Assembly (NCBI RefSeq): GCF_033807715.1 | Contig: NC_084599.1 | Location: 27,688,125-27,752,124 of the forward strand | Origin: Cololabis saira | Lineage: Eukaryota; Chordata; Actinopteri; Beloniformes; Belonidae | Direction: 5' to 3' | DNA: 64,000 nt | In this document: in pieces, positions 46,046-55,382 of the stretch | Position numbering within the stretch: position 1 is the first letter of the stretch | Layout of the letters: every line of letters starts with the position of its first letter | Translations under genes and position numbers: made by a program | Notes under the pieces: model-generated | What the model was told of the DNA's origin: nothing | The model's input: only the letters and a program-made list of their open reading frames with translations | Database searches by the model: none

Positions 46046-46320
46046 CAACAGGGCTGGCCTTTGTCACAGATTCTGTTCATAACTTTTTTGGACAGAATTT
46101 CAATGCAGAGTCAAGAGGAGGGGGGCTTCCAGTCCAGTGTGTCAGAATTTTATCTCTGCTTTTTTCGGATGATCTGGTCCTGCTGGTGTCATTGATGGGA
46201 GTCTTCAGCGCTCAGTGGAGCGATTCACGGCCAAGTCTGAAGCAGACAGAATGAAAAACAGAACCTCCATCGTTTCCAAATCTGAGACCATGGTTTTTTG
46301 TCAGAAAAGGGTTAAAAAAT
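46046..46320 (+). pseudogene. RTE-like LINE scrap: RT motifs B' and C
   Basis: One frame from 46,046 reads QQGWPLSQILFITFLDRISM, matching the QG-x-PLSP-x-LF motif of LINE reverse transcriptases and the following DRIS block. A shifted frame then gives LLFSDDLVLL, the FADD/YADD catalytic box with Ala replaced by Ser. The remaining sequence to 46,320 retains vestiges of the following helix. Frameshifts show it is dead. It covers the RT portion that the copy at 2,135-3,635 lacks, but the two are independent loci. Confidence 0.75.
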
Positions 46321-46613
46321 CTTTCTGGGTTGCGAGTGACGTACTGCCTTAAAGAACGTAAGTTCAGCTTTTCTGAGTTTGGCGGCATCTTTTGGACAAA
46401 AGCAGTAGTGCTTTACCAGAAAGAACACTACGTTTCCCATGAGCACCAGCGCGTACTGCCGGAAAACTCCTGTCCCGTCGCGTGCATTTGTTTTGATGAG
46501 AGAAGACGGGAAGCTTTTCTGTTTCACCAAGTGAACAGACGGAACGCAAAAAAAAGACGTTAAACTGCTGGAAAGGAACTGGAATTTACCGGGATACCTT
46601 AAACAAGGAAGCC

Positions 46614-46766
46614 ATGGAGCGGTATATGGAGAAAATAATTATTATTAACGGTCTGGATCCATATGAAATCCCTACTGAAAAGCCATGTGTTTCAATAAAT
46701 TTGTATAATAGTACAACATACAGTACATGTTTTGTATCCCTCTTACTTCTCTTTTCTTTTTTTTGA
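46614..46766 (+). pseudogene. YqaJ-like gene N-terminal start, truncated
   Basis: A 50-codon frame starts at the ATG 46,614 (context GCCATGG, close to a good vertebrate start). It reads MERYMEKIIIINGLDPYEIP before drifting into unrelated residues and a stop at 46,764-46,766. The INGLDPYEIP block is what I recall from the N-terminus of fish YqaJ-domain proteins carried by ISL2EU transposons; it differs from the YARGLS start at 29,822, so the two loci represent different subfamilies or different starts. The nuclease domain is missing. Confidence 0.55.
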
Positions 46767-46859
46767 CTGCTATATCATGTTGAAGAGGCTCCGAGGCGTG
46801 AGCAATATTTTTGTTTTCCTCGTGAGATTATTTTTTTCCTCTGCAGCTACAAATAAGAG

Positions 46860-47448
46860 TTAATATTTTTTCCTCAACAAACTAGTTTTATCTGAAGATT
46901 GGGGTTAATTGCACCGCAGAAAGCTTGCCAGCAACTGCATTTAGCTGGCGAAGTGGGGAATAAAACCTGTGTTTTGATCCGACCCGGTCTGTGTGAGGGT
47001 TTGTGGCTTAAGGCTGATTTATGGTTCTGCATTAAATCGACGTAGAGCTTACGGCGTAGGGTACGCGGCGACACGCACCGTACGTTGCGCGTCGCCACGT
47101 ACCCTACGCCGTAGGTCTGCGTCGATTTAACGCAGAACCATAAATCAGGCTTTACTGTGTGAAAGGTTTGGTCGTTACAGCCGCGATCCAAAGCGAGCCG
47201 ACGACTCTTTCACTCTTTTACTTTGTTATATCAGATACTTGGCCTGCGTGGTTCTGCCTCCGAGCAGGAAACCGGTGAAAAGTTAAACCATTAGGATCTT
47301 TTCCCCACGTCTGTTGTGTGGAGCTGCTGCAGCTACAACAGCAACGGGTTACCAGCTTCTGCGGAGCTGCGCTCCACGCCCTGCCCATTTTCGTCTCGAC
47401 TGCGAATCGGGAAGGAGGGGGAAGTGACGTATGCCGTAAAGCAGTCAA
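46860..47448 (-). pseudogene. THAP-domain transposase N-terminus, broken by a stop and a MITE
   Basis: On the minus strand the frame opened at 47,448 reaches RCCCSC at about 47,343 and LTFHRFPARRQNHAGQVSDI, the first Cys pair and F-H-R-F-P block of a C2CH THAP finger. A TAA at 47,217-47,215 interrupts it, but the same frame continues with SLWIAAVTTKPFT, the conserved Trp helix. The MITE at 47,011-47,151 follows. Beyond it, in the frame expected after removing the MITE, RVGSKHRFYS corresponds to the R-V-C-S-x-H-F block with the third zinc ligand Cys replaced by Gly. So at least three lesions accumulated. The true start codon is uncertain. Confidence 0.6.
47011..47151. mobile_element. Harbinger-like palindromic MITE, copy 2
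   Basis: A 141-bp almost fully palindromic element. Ends read AGGCTGATTTATGGTTCTGC and, on the other strand, AGCCTGATTTATGGTTCTGC. Flanking TTA (47,008-47,010 and 47,152-47,154) is the TWA duplication of PIF/Harbinger elements. The CpG-rich core TACGGCGTAGGGTACG is repeated in inverse. Related sequence occurs at 26,234-26,362 and half of one at 54,930-54,978. Confidence 0.9.
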
Positions 47449-47830
47449 AGCCGTAAAGATTTGTAGTTTTTTAGTGTGGCAGGGTTGCTACCATGCTCCT
47501 CAAAGTTACATAGTGCCAGTGAAGGCGATACAGACCCCTCAGACCATGACAGAGGTGTCATTAAACCTGTTGGAAGTTGATGTACCATCACAATGACTCT
47601 GGAAATATGATATTAAGGTGGAAAAGTTACGTAGTGTCGCTTTAAGTGTAGTAGTCTGTAGAAGTATTTTGGCTTCAAGTTCACGAGCAGCAGGAGATTA
47701 ACAGGTGAATGTGTGGAGCATCGCCAGTGGTGCAGTGTCTGTAACGGTCCGTGGTGGTGAAGAGTTTAGCCAAAATGCAAGAATCTATAAGTGAAGGTTG
47801 GAGCAAACACCCACAACTGTAGGTAGTGAC

Positions 47831-48194
47831 TAGAACTGTGTTGTAAGAATCGAATCTCTGATTCTGAATCAATTCTCATATTCATTCTTAAAAATTGATT
47901 CATATGTATAAAGATCTTTTTTTATTGTTACATTTTCGCCCGGTGAACTTCTAATCGCAGTAGTTGCGTTAATGAAACTATCAAATAATGAACATGGTGT
48001 CAAGTTAAATACTAGTATTAATATGTTGCATAACTGCACAATCATGTGATTCAGGTAACAACTCAAAAAAACGTTTTAATAACACTAACCCAAATTGATA
48101 TCTGATCGGATTGAATCAAATCGTGATAATCAAATCTGAATCTTAAGAATTGGAATTGAATGATTCTTGACATTTGAATCGATCCCCAGCCCTA
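47831..48194. mobile_element. hAT-type MITE with GTAGTGAC target duplication
   Basis: A 364-bp element with ends TAGAACTGTG and (inverse) TAGGGCTGGG, similar to the TAGTGCTGGGC end at 54,559. GTAGTGAC is present on both sides (47,823-47,830 and 48,195-48,202), a perfect 8-bp duplication diagnostic of hAT transposition. The interior is AT-rich with many GATTC/GAATC words; no coding capacity. Confidence 0.88.
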
Positions 48195-48299
48195 GTAGTG
48201 ACTGAAAGAATCAGATCAAAAATACTCACAATGAAATGAGTTTCCTCCTTAAGGTTGTTAGACTTTCCTTTAGTCTTTTAAGACTCTTTAGAAATGGGA

Positions 48300-48605
48300 A
48301 TACAAGTTCAGGTGTCAGAGAAGGACCCAGAGCACAGGCGCTGCTCCTCCACATCGAGCGAAGCCAACTGAGAGGGTGTGGGCATCTGGTTAGGATGCCT
48401 CCTGAAACACCTCCCATTCTAACTGTGTCTAACTGGAAGATGGCTGGATGCAGACCTAGGACTGGAGAGATTATATTCTGTGGTTGGCCTTGATGCCCTA
48501 AAAGACAAGTTGGAGACGGCGGCAGGGAAAAAGAGATGTCTGAGCCTCTCTGCATTTTGTCGTACCTCCTGTGACCGAAACCTGAAGTGGAACAACCAAA
48601 ACATA
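48300..48605 (+). pseudogene. RTE-like LINE scrap: C-terminal coding end
   Basis: The frame contains LLLHIERSQLRGCGHLVRMP followed by a decayed Pro/Arg-rich region and GEIIFCGWP, matching the extreme C-terminal (HIERSQLRW-x-GHL-x-RMPP ... RDY-x-SRLAW) region of the same LINE family as 2,135-3,635. The last block is spread over other frames (CTGGAGAGATTATATTCTGT at about 48,462). Truncated at both ends and frameshifted. Confidence 0.75.
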
Positions 48606-49544
48606 TCTTGAGCAATGTTTTTAGTACAAAAAAGAACCCTAAAGTGGTATTCTTTGAACAAATATATAACCCGGGCATTGAGGTAACAGTCAACCTTTTT
48701 TAAAACTTGACTTTTTTATATTTACACAGGCAACTGCTACACCTCTAAGGACATCTGTGGAGCCACGTCTTCTCCACTTCTCACAGGCCCAGGTGTTTGA
48801 ATTTCTCAGTGATAACCCCCACCTCTCATCTGTATGACAATGAAGAGCATATTTGTTACACTGACTGAAATAGCTCTACGACTGGCCTTGGAATTTCAGC
48901 CAATTATTAAGGTTCCCCTAACAACGAATTCCAATTAGTCTGTTGATCCCTGAACTTTCTCTTAGTGCCATCATTAAGCAAAACTTTACATGTGTCCAAC
49001 TCCTGGAATTGCAGTGAAGTTACGGCAGAATAAATTGTACTCACTTCAGTTTCAACCACAAGTTTGAAACTAACTTTTTCCTTACTTTATGAAAACTTGC
49101 ATATCATCTGACATCTATTCAATCAATTAAACATTTTATTATCAAACAAATAAGATGTTTATGCAAGTTAAATCATTAAGTGGGTATGATGGTGGCAAAA
49201 TAATTAGTTATACAATGTTTTGCTTAATTTTTTTAAATTACAAATACATTTATAAATTGCTTTTGAAAAAACTCTCATCCCACTAATCCTCACTGATAAT
49301 TTTCTGTATATTGTGTGTGTCTACGTCTGACAAGTAATGATGAAAGGAGATGGGCCATTATTCAAGGTTTTCACATAGACGAAATCCCAAATAATTGAAA
49401 ATTAAAAGTATCCCCTTTAGCGGGTAAAATAATTAAAAGTTAATGGAAAAAAATTGCAAGTGCACTGGGACAGAACAAAGAGAAAATAACCGGTTATTAT
49501 TTATCTATTTCTCACTCATCTTCTTATTTATCTGTTTGAAAACA
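48606..49544. other. non-coding DNA, nothing recognised
   Basis: No supported gene or repeat. The 3' flank of the pogo element probably extends into its right part, but no terminus was identified. Confidence 0.4.
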
Positions 49545-50832
49545 TGTCACCTTTACCATCTTCACTGAAACCCACGAAGTCGTCTTCTTCAGTGTCGGAG
49601 TTGAACAAACTCAGCAGTGCTTCGTCACATCTGTCTCCGTCAGTCTCCATCAGTCTCGCTCTCCGCGTCACTGTCATCCTTCCGGTGAGGTCGGCTCTGA
49701 AGGTGTGCCGCTATCTTCGTGTAGCAGTCCAGCCTTTGTGAACGCGTTGGTGATGGTGGATTCTTTCACAGCACTCCACACCGTTGATGCTTTTCGCATG
49801 CAGACGGTTTTTGTGATGACTTCTCCCCACTTGTCATCCAAGTCTCCCACTCAACCCGGAGTGCAACTTTAAATGCCCGATTGACACGGTTGTAAAGCGG
49901 CTGCAAATACTTGGTTGTACCTCCAGGAATCACAGCTGGAATAGAGTTTGTTTTCTTGATCGCTGCTTTTACAGAATCTGTGATGTGGGCCCTCATACTA
50001 TCCAAAACAAGCAGTGCTTTTTCCGGTGAAAAAATCCTCCCGGCCGCTTGCTGTAGCCCTCCGTTAACCATTCCTTCATCACACCTTCCATCATCCACCC
50101 TTTGCTGTCAACTTTGACCACTATGCCTTTCGGGAGTTGTTCTTTAGGCATAGTAATGTGCTTAAAAACCACCAATGGTGGAAGTTTTTGTCCAGATGCG
50201 GTGCATGCCAGAACGCAGGTGAAATGTGTCCTCTCATGGCCCGTTGTTTTCAGCAGCACGGGTGATGCGCCGCTCTTGTTAATGGTCCTGGTCAGAGGCA
50301 GACCAAACGTCAAAGGTACCTCATCCATATTTATGATCTCATCTGGTCCGATGGAGTGTTCTTGTGTCTTTGTTTCAATGAATTTGTGGACATTTTTAAT
50401 TATTTTCTGATAGTCAGGGGGGAGTTGTTGACAGAGAGTGGGCCATGCCCTGATGGACAGGTTTTTACGCTTCATAAATCTGAAACACCACGACAGCCCC
50501 GCTTTGAAATCTTTAATTTCCATTTCGTGGGCAATGGTTTTGGCTTGAAGTCGGATCTGTATAGTGGATACACTTCGGCCACCTGCTCTCTGCGTGTTCA
50601 CCCAGTCATCCAGGACATTTTCTAGTTCAGACCACCTGCTTTTATGTCCCCTGAAAGCTTTCCTCGACTTTGGGCATTGCATGAGCTCTTCCCGCTGCCT
50701 CCTCCAACGTCTCACCATAGACTCATTGACGCTAAGCTTCCGAGCAGCAGCGCAGTTTCCTTCCTGTATACCGAGATCGATGGCCTTCAACTTAAAACTT
50801 GCATCATACGAATTTCTTCGTGTGGGTTCCAT
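49545..50832 (-). pseudogene. pogo/Tigger-like DDE transposase, nearly full length but inactivated
   Basis: Minus strand, start ATG at 50,832. Residues 1-60 (RRNSYDASFKLKAIDLG, SVNESMVRRWRRQ) form a psq/brinker-type helix-turn-helix; about 70-130 looks like a CENP-B-type DNA-binding half; the DDE_1 catalytic domain starts around 165 (INMDEVPLTF, first Asp at 170). A 1-nt frameshift in the A run at 50,018-50,022 moves translation to another frame, which continues LLVLDSMRAHIT (second Asp) and GGTTKYLQPLYNRVNRAFK. There the usual third catalytic Asp after LQPL is Tyr (codon at 49,892-49,894). Two or more further frameshifts precede an acidic C-terminus (LFNSDTEEDDFVGF, about 49,560-49,600). The family inserts at TA; TIRs were not found. 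Length, about 430 codons, is close to the family norm. Confidence 0.88.
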
Positions 50833-50990
50833 GATGAAGGGGTGTGGGGATTTGAAAAGATAGGGTTTGATAGGATTTGAAAATATGTAATTTGTCGTCC
50901 TTCTATCTGCTTCTACCTACTTCTATCTGCTAAAGAAGAAGTAGTGTATTCTTCTTTGCATTTATTTTGTCTTAGTTTTGATTCTAATTC

Positions 50991-51124
50991 TATGTATGTA
51001 TGTATGTATGTATGTATGTATGTATGTATGTATGTATGTATGTATGTATGTATGTATGTATGTACGTACGTACGTACGTACGTACGTACGTACGTACGTA
51101 CGTACGTACGTACGTACGTACGTA
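50991..51124. repeat. compound microsatellite (TATG)18 then (TACG)15
   Basis: 50,991-51,062 is 18 uninterrupted TATG units; at 51,063 it switches to TACG for 62 bp. The open frames across it (Cys-Met-Tyr-Val or Arg-Thr-Tyr-Val repeats) are artefacts. Confidence 0.98.
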
Positions 51125-51513
51125 CACAGACTGTGTATGATGAGTGTAAAAATACAGCCTTCCTTCTCCATGCAAACAGGATGGGTAAAAATGCTGTAAC
51201 AGAAAATATTTTTTGTGCCTAAAAGAGTGATCACAGAGTCAAAAAAAAATGGAAAAGAACACAAACCTGTTACTTTGTCTGGAACAGTCTCTGCAGGATA
51301 ACCTTAGCCCTGGGTTTCCCCTGGCGTGGAAGAAAGCACTAGGACAAAGCAGCTTTGCTGCTGCTTTGTCTCTCAGCACAACAAAGGTCCGGCTGGAAGT
51401 GTTTCAGAAGCGGAGCGTTTCCAGCTTGCTTGGCTGGATCCATGAAACTGAGTCAACCTAGAAGGTTTTGAGATCACATGACATTTATGTGGCAATATGC
51501 TCACTGAAAGACA
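51125..51513. other. non-coding DNA, nothing recognised
   Basis: No supported gene or repeat. Confidence 0.4.
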
Positions 51514-51570
51514 TACAGTACAGACCAAAAGTTTGGACACACCTTCCCATTCAAACAAATCCTTTATTAA
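51514..51570 (+). repeat. Tc1-like transposon end fragment
   Basis: TACAGTACAGACCAAAAGTT followed by TGGACACACCTTCCCATTCA is a phrase I recognise as the inverted terminus of a fish Tc1-like element. The rest of the element and the opposite end are not visible. Confidence 0.65.
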
Positions 51571-51698
51571 ACCACACATGCTGCTTAAGTATGATATCAC
51601 TCAGAGTGGACAGACACTTGAATCCAAAGATGAGACAAACAGGTAAGGTAGAATCACACAGGGGATGGATAGGGAGCGAATGGAAGTACAACAGAAAT

Positions 51699-53146
51699 AA
51701 AAGCTGCAAGCAGTGATGAACAGGCCCTCGCGTGTGCAATTTTCACCAATAAAAGTAAAGGACTCAAAACCGAGTCCGATGACACCACCCACGACTCTCT
51801 ATATCAAACCAATCAAAAGTTATGGCAGAAGATAGGAACTATCAAATATCGACCAATCGGAAGAAGAGGCTAATTTGTACCAACTATGGTCAAGGACTCA
51901 AAACCATGTCCGATGACACCACCCACAAGTCTTTATGTATAACCATTCAAAACTTATTGCAGAAAATAGGAACTATCACATATCGACCAATCAGAAAAAG
52001 GGGCGGGGCTGATTTTCAACAATTAAGGTGAAAGAGTCAAAACCGAGTTCAATGACACCACTCACGAGTCTTTATGTCAAACCATTCAAAAGTTATGGCA
52101 GAAAATAGGAACTATGAAATATCGACCAATCAGAAGAAGGGGCGGGGCTAATTTGCACCAATGAAGGTCAAGTGCATTGCAAAGTGGATTGCATGCAAAA
52201 AGAGGCTTGGACATTAAAATAACTGTACAGTGGACACAGTAGTAAATCACAGGAACGCTGATCAGGATGAGTGGACTGGACACGTGTACAAACATACATG
52301 CTATCTGGACTGTGAAGGATGAAATTAGACAAATTGCTATGTGGTAAACTATGTATCTTACTGAATTCTGTTGTTGATGTGATCATGAATCTTACATAGA
52401 ACGGGGCGGGACTTTGATAAGCGTCAGCTTCTCCCGTACCCTTTTCGTCATGTGCTGAGTATGCAATGTATAATGTTCTGGAGATGAAATGTGTCTATAT
52501 AAACATGCCGAAATAAACGAAAAAATAAAAAAAAAAAAGTACTCAAAACCTAGTTCGATGAGACCACCCACAACTCTCTATGTCAAACCATTCAAAAGTT
52601 ATAGCAGAAAATAGGGGCAACCAATCGGAAGAAGGGGCGGGGCTAATTCAGGCCAATGAAGGTCAAGGACTCAATACCGAGTCCAATGACACCACCCACA
52701 TGTCTTTATCACAACCCGTTCAAAAGTTATGGCAGAGAAAATTATTCTAGGGGGCGCTGTTCAGCCATTTTGCCACGCCCATTAATGCAAACCATTAAAT
52801 ATCAAATTTTTCGCAAGGCCTAGCTTGCGTGCAAAATTTGGGGACTTTTGGGGCACGTTTAGAGGGGCAAAAAGGCCCCTCTTTCGTCAGAAGGATAAAG
52901 AATAAAGAATGAAAATTCTTACAGATACAATAGGGCCGTCGCACTGTAAGTGCTCGGGCCCTAATAATAATAAAAATAATAAAAATTCCTACAGATACAA
53001 TTTTTAAAAATAAAAACAAAAACAACTACAGATACAATAGGGCCTTCGCACTGTCAGTGCTCGGGCCCTAAAAAAAAAAAAAAACAGGAAAAAAAAATTC
53101 CTACAGATACAATAGGGCCTTCGCACTGTAAGTGCTTGGGCCCTAA
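51699..53146 (-). mobile_element. hairpin-ended repeat family, copy 3, with tandem termini and a nested insertion
   Basis: Inverted relative to 30,209-31,192. It starts AAGCTGCAAGCAGTGATGAA and carries several units of the 138-bp type (AAAAGTTATGGCAGAAAATA near 51,815, 51,950, 52,090, 52,600 and 52,720). It ends not once but three times: complete or near-complete GGGCC...GCTCGGGCCCTAA hairpin termini at 52,933-52,964, 53,040-53,071 and 53,114-53,146, separated by A/T-rich spacers that each contain ACAGATACAAT. A retroposon-like segment interrupts it at about 52,171-52,537. Confidence 0.82.
52171..52537 (+). mobile_element. retroposon 3' end with poly(A), nested in the hairpin-ended repeat
   Basis: A foreign segment in which GGGGCGGGACTTTGATAAGC and AACATGCCGAAATAAACGAA are followed by an A-rich tail, matching how LINE or LINE-like copies end. 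It lies between two 138-bp-type units that would otherwise be continuous (GAAGGTCAAG ... CTCAAAACC). The exact left boundary and target duplication are unclear. Confidence 0.55.
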
Positions 53147-54550
53147 TTATGACAAAAGGACTAACAGCAAAAGAAACAGAAGCAAACTACTGGTACATAT
53201 TGATTTTGATAAAGTTTAGTATACAGAATGCAGAATGCCAACAAATGCTCTGCTGTATGCAAAATATACCTGGATGGCATATCGAATCCCATCATACAAT
53301 AGGCCACTGCAGTAGAAGCCAGTAACAGGGGTCATGTGACCAACTTCCCAAGGCATGCTACATACTGACAACTGCCACAGTAGTAAACAGTTTAAATTGC
53401 ACACTGCACTTCAGAAAACCCTGACGAATCAGGACAGACCAAACCAACCAAGGATGTCACACACCAGGGAAACCATTTGTAAAAAAATAAAAAAACAAAC
53501 TACACGTAAGCCAGACAGCAAATCAGCACAAGTAAACCAGGACGAAACTTAAAATACGAGAACAAAGCCAGTCCCAAATAAATCCAAAATCAAAGAAAAT
53601 CTAAGACACGAGAGCAGCTCAGAGTAGTGTCGTTCAGCCTTCCCATCTTCGTCTCCACTCAACTTCTAATCACGATGCATCATCTGAGCCTTGGAAATGG
53701 AAACTATTTTGCTTTTACCAGCAATTAAATCTCGGAAACATTGAATAGTTTACTTTACTTGAGAAAGAAAATATCTAATAATGTTCTCACTATCTCTCAA
53801 TCTGGAAATGTGACTTTTGTTTTTTGTTGGGAGTAATAAGATTGTGCCCTAAAGAGGAATCAGTGTCAACTTTCATTGCTGTAGAGCCAGCAAGGGGAAA
53901 TGTACGTATTTGAAACTTAAACTACCAGTTAAGTCTTAGTTTGGTGTGAGCTTGTTTTGTTGCATGTGCTGCTGTGAGTTTTCAGGGGATGAACTGCTTG
54001 GTCTCTCACTCGGGAGTAACAGTAACACAGGAGAAGATAACCAGGCTTCTGATACAATTTGTAGATGGAAATGCCTTTCCCTAGGAGTAAAGATTCAGAG
54101 CTATAAAGCTCATGGAATATAATATACATTTTCAAAGGCTACAAAGTGTAATTTATTTGCAAGATCTGCACAGGTGTTTTTAGGGGTGTTTACAGATTCA
54201 TTTATTCCTGCGAGGAAACTTTCCCCAGGGACTAGGGACTTTCAGAGGGTTCCAGTTCCTGACTGAACAGTTCCATCATTTCATATCCAATCTGAAAACT
54301 TCATGTACAACCCCATAAAAAGTTGCTGCTGTTCATAAACCAAACTTTCCAACTCAATTATGCATGGCTGTCATGTCAGGCGGAGAAAAGGAACTGTGCA
54401 GGGTTTAGCTTGCTCTTCCTATCCACTATGGATTCACTGGTTTAAACGTGCATCTGTTCCTTAGACAAGTGTCCAGCAGGAGATCATCCCCAAATTTCCC
54501 AGGCGCATTGGGAATACAGATACTTGCAGTGTGAAGCAATCTTTTTAGCT
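53147..54550. other. non-coding DNA, nothing recognised
   Basis: No supported gene or repeat. Confidence 0.45.
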
Positions 54551-54929
54551 GTTTAGAGTAGTGCTGGGCGGTATACCGGTTCATACCGAATACCGGTGTT
54601 TATTTTTCTTATGATATGAATTTTTCATATACCGTAATACCGGTGAGTAGCGCACACAACGTTGGGAGCGCTGCGCCGCGCGCTGGACACTGTTTGTGAG
54701 GGGACTGTTTAGCGAGTGAACAGTGAGCAGAGCTGGCAGGGAAAAGTCAACAGTGCTGCGTGTCCGCGTGTAACCTAAATCTACCATGGCCACAGCGTTA
54801 GGGCTCGGCCAGGCGGGGCTTTATAAATATATGGGCTTTATAAATTTATTAAATATATGAGCGCGGAGTCGGCGAGGAGCTGCGCGCGGCGCCGAGCACG
54901 AGCCGGGCGCACAGTCAGTCGCGCTGTGA

Positions 54930-54978
54930 AGCCTGATTTATGGTTCCGCGTTAAATCGACGCAGAGCTTTCGCCGCTG
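54930..54978. repeat. half of the Harbinger-like palindromic MITE
   Basis: AGCCTGATTTATGGTTCCGC followed by GTTAAATCGACGCAGAGC matches the left arm of 47,011-47,151; the right arm is missing. Confidence 0.8.
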
Positions 54979-55276
54979 GGATTTTTGAGTTATTTATGAA
55001 GAAGTTTTGAGTTCCCTCTGAGCAGTACTCGAGTTGAGGGGGGAGGAGGGGTGGTGTGATGGCACCCCCCCCTGAAATAAAAACGGTCCAAATCAACCCC
55101 CCCTGAAATAAAAACAGTCCAAATCATCCCCCCTGTAAAACTGCCATCCCTCCTTTCCATCCCTTATGTCATTTCATCAATGCATGTGGTTTTACTGATA
55201 TTTCAACATTTAGAGTCATCACCAGAAAAATAACACCAGAAAAATAACTTATTTGACAATTTTCACCTTGAAATTT

Positions 55277-55382
55277 CACTTGAAATAAGTAGGAAAATCT
55301 GCCAGTGGGACAAGATTTATCTTCTTATTACAAGCAAAAAAAATCTTGTTCCACTGGCAGATTTTTCTACTTATTTCAAGTG
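55277..55382. repeat. long inverted repeat (hairpin MITE) inside the hAT element
   Basis: Arms 55,277-55,318 and 55,341-55,382 are complementary at 40 of 42 positions (core AATCTGCCAGTGGGACAAG), with a 22-nt loop. Confidence 0.9.

Larger units (their letters stand above)
46330..47646. mobile_element. second ISL2EU-type transposon remnant (YqaJ-like start left, THAP right)
   Basis: The left part has a CpG-containing leader and a YqaJ-like gene start at 46,614 (+). The right part has a THAP gene on the minus strand, ending about 200 bp inside a terminus TTACGTAGTGTCGCTTTAA at 47,628-47,646. The two genes point inward, mirroring the element at 28,783-29,899. The right-end leader with AAAGTTACATAGTGCCAG (47,500-47,520) and GTGGAAAAGTTACGTAGTG is a phrase I recall from a common fish repeat. 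No matching left TIR was found, so the left boundary is approximate. A Harbinger-like MITE sits inside the THAP part. Confidence 0.6.

Noticed and set aside
46874..47191. 105-codon minus-strand frame across the MITE
   Set aside because: Its central part is the palindromic MITE; the continuity is accidental and in a different frame from the THAP match.
49911..50863. + strand frames opposite the pogo transposase
   Set aside because: Antisense shadows of a clearly recognisable minus-strand transposase.
50944..51264. Open frames of 60-100 codons on both strands over the TATG/TACG repeat
   Set aside because: They read only Cys-Met-Tyr-Val, Arg-Thr-Tyr-Val or Ile-His-Thr-Tyr repeats dictated by the tetranucleotide; no coding evidence.
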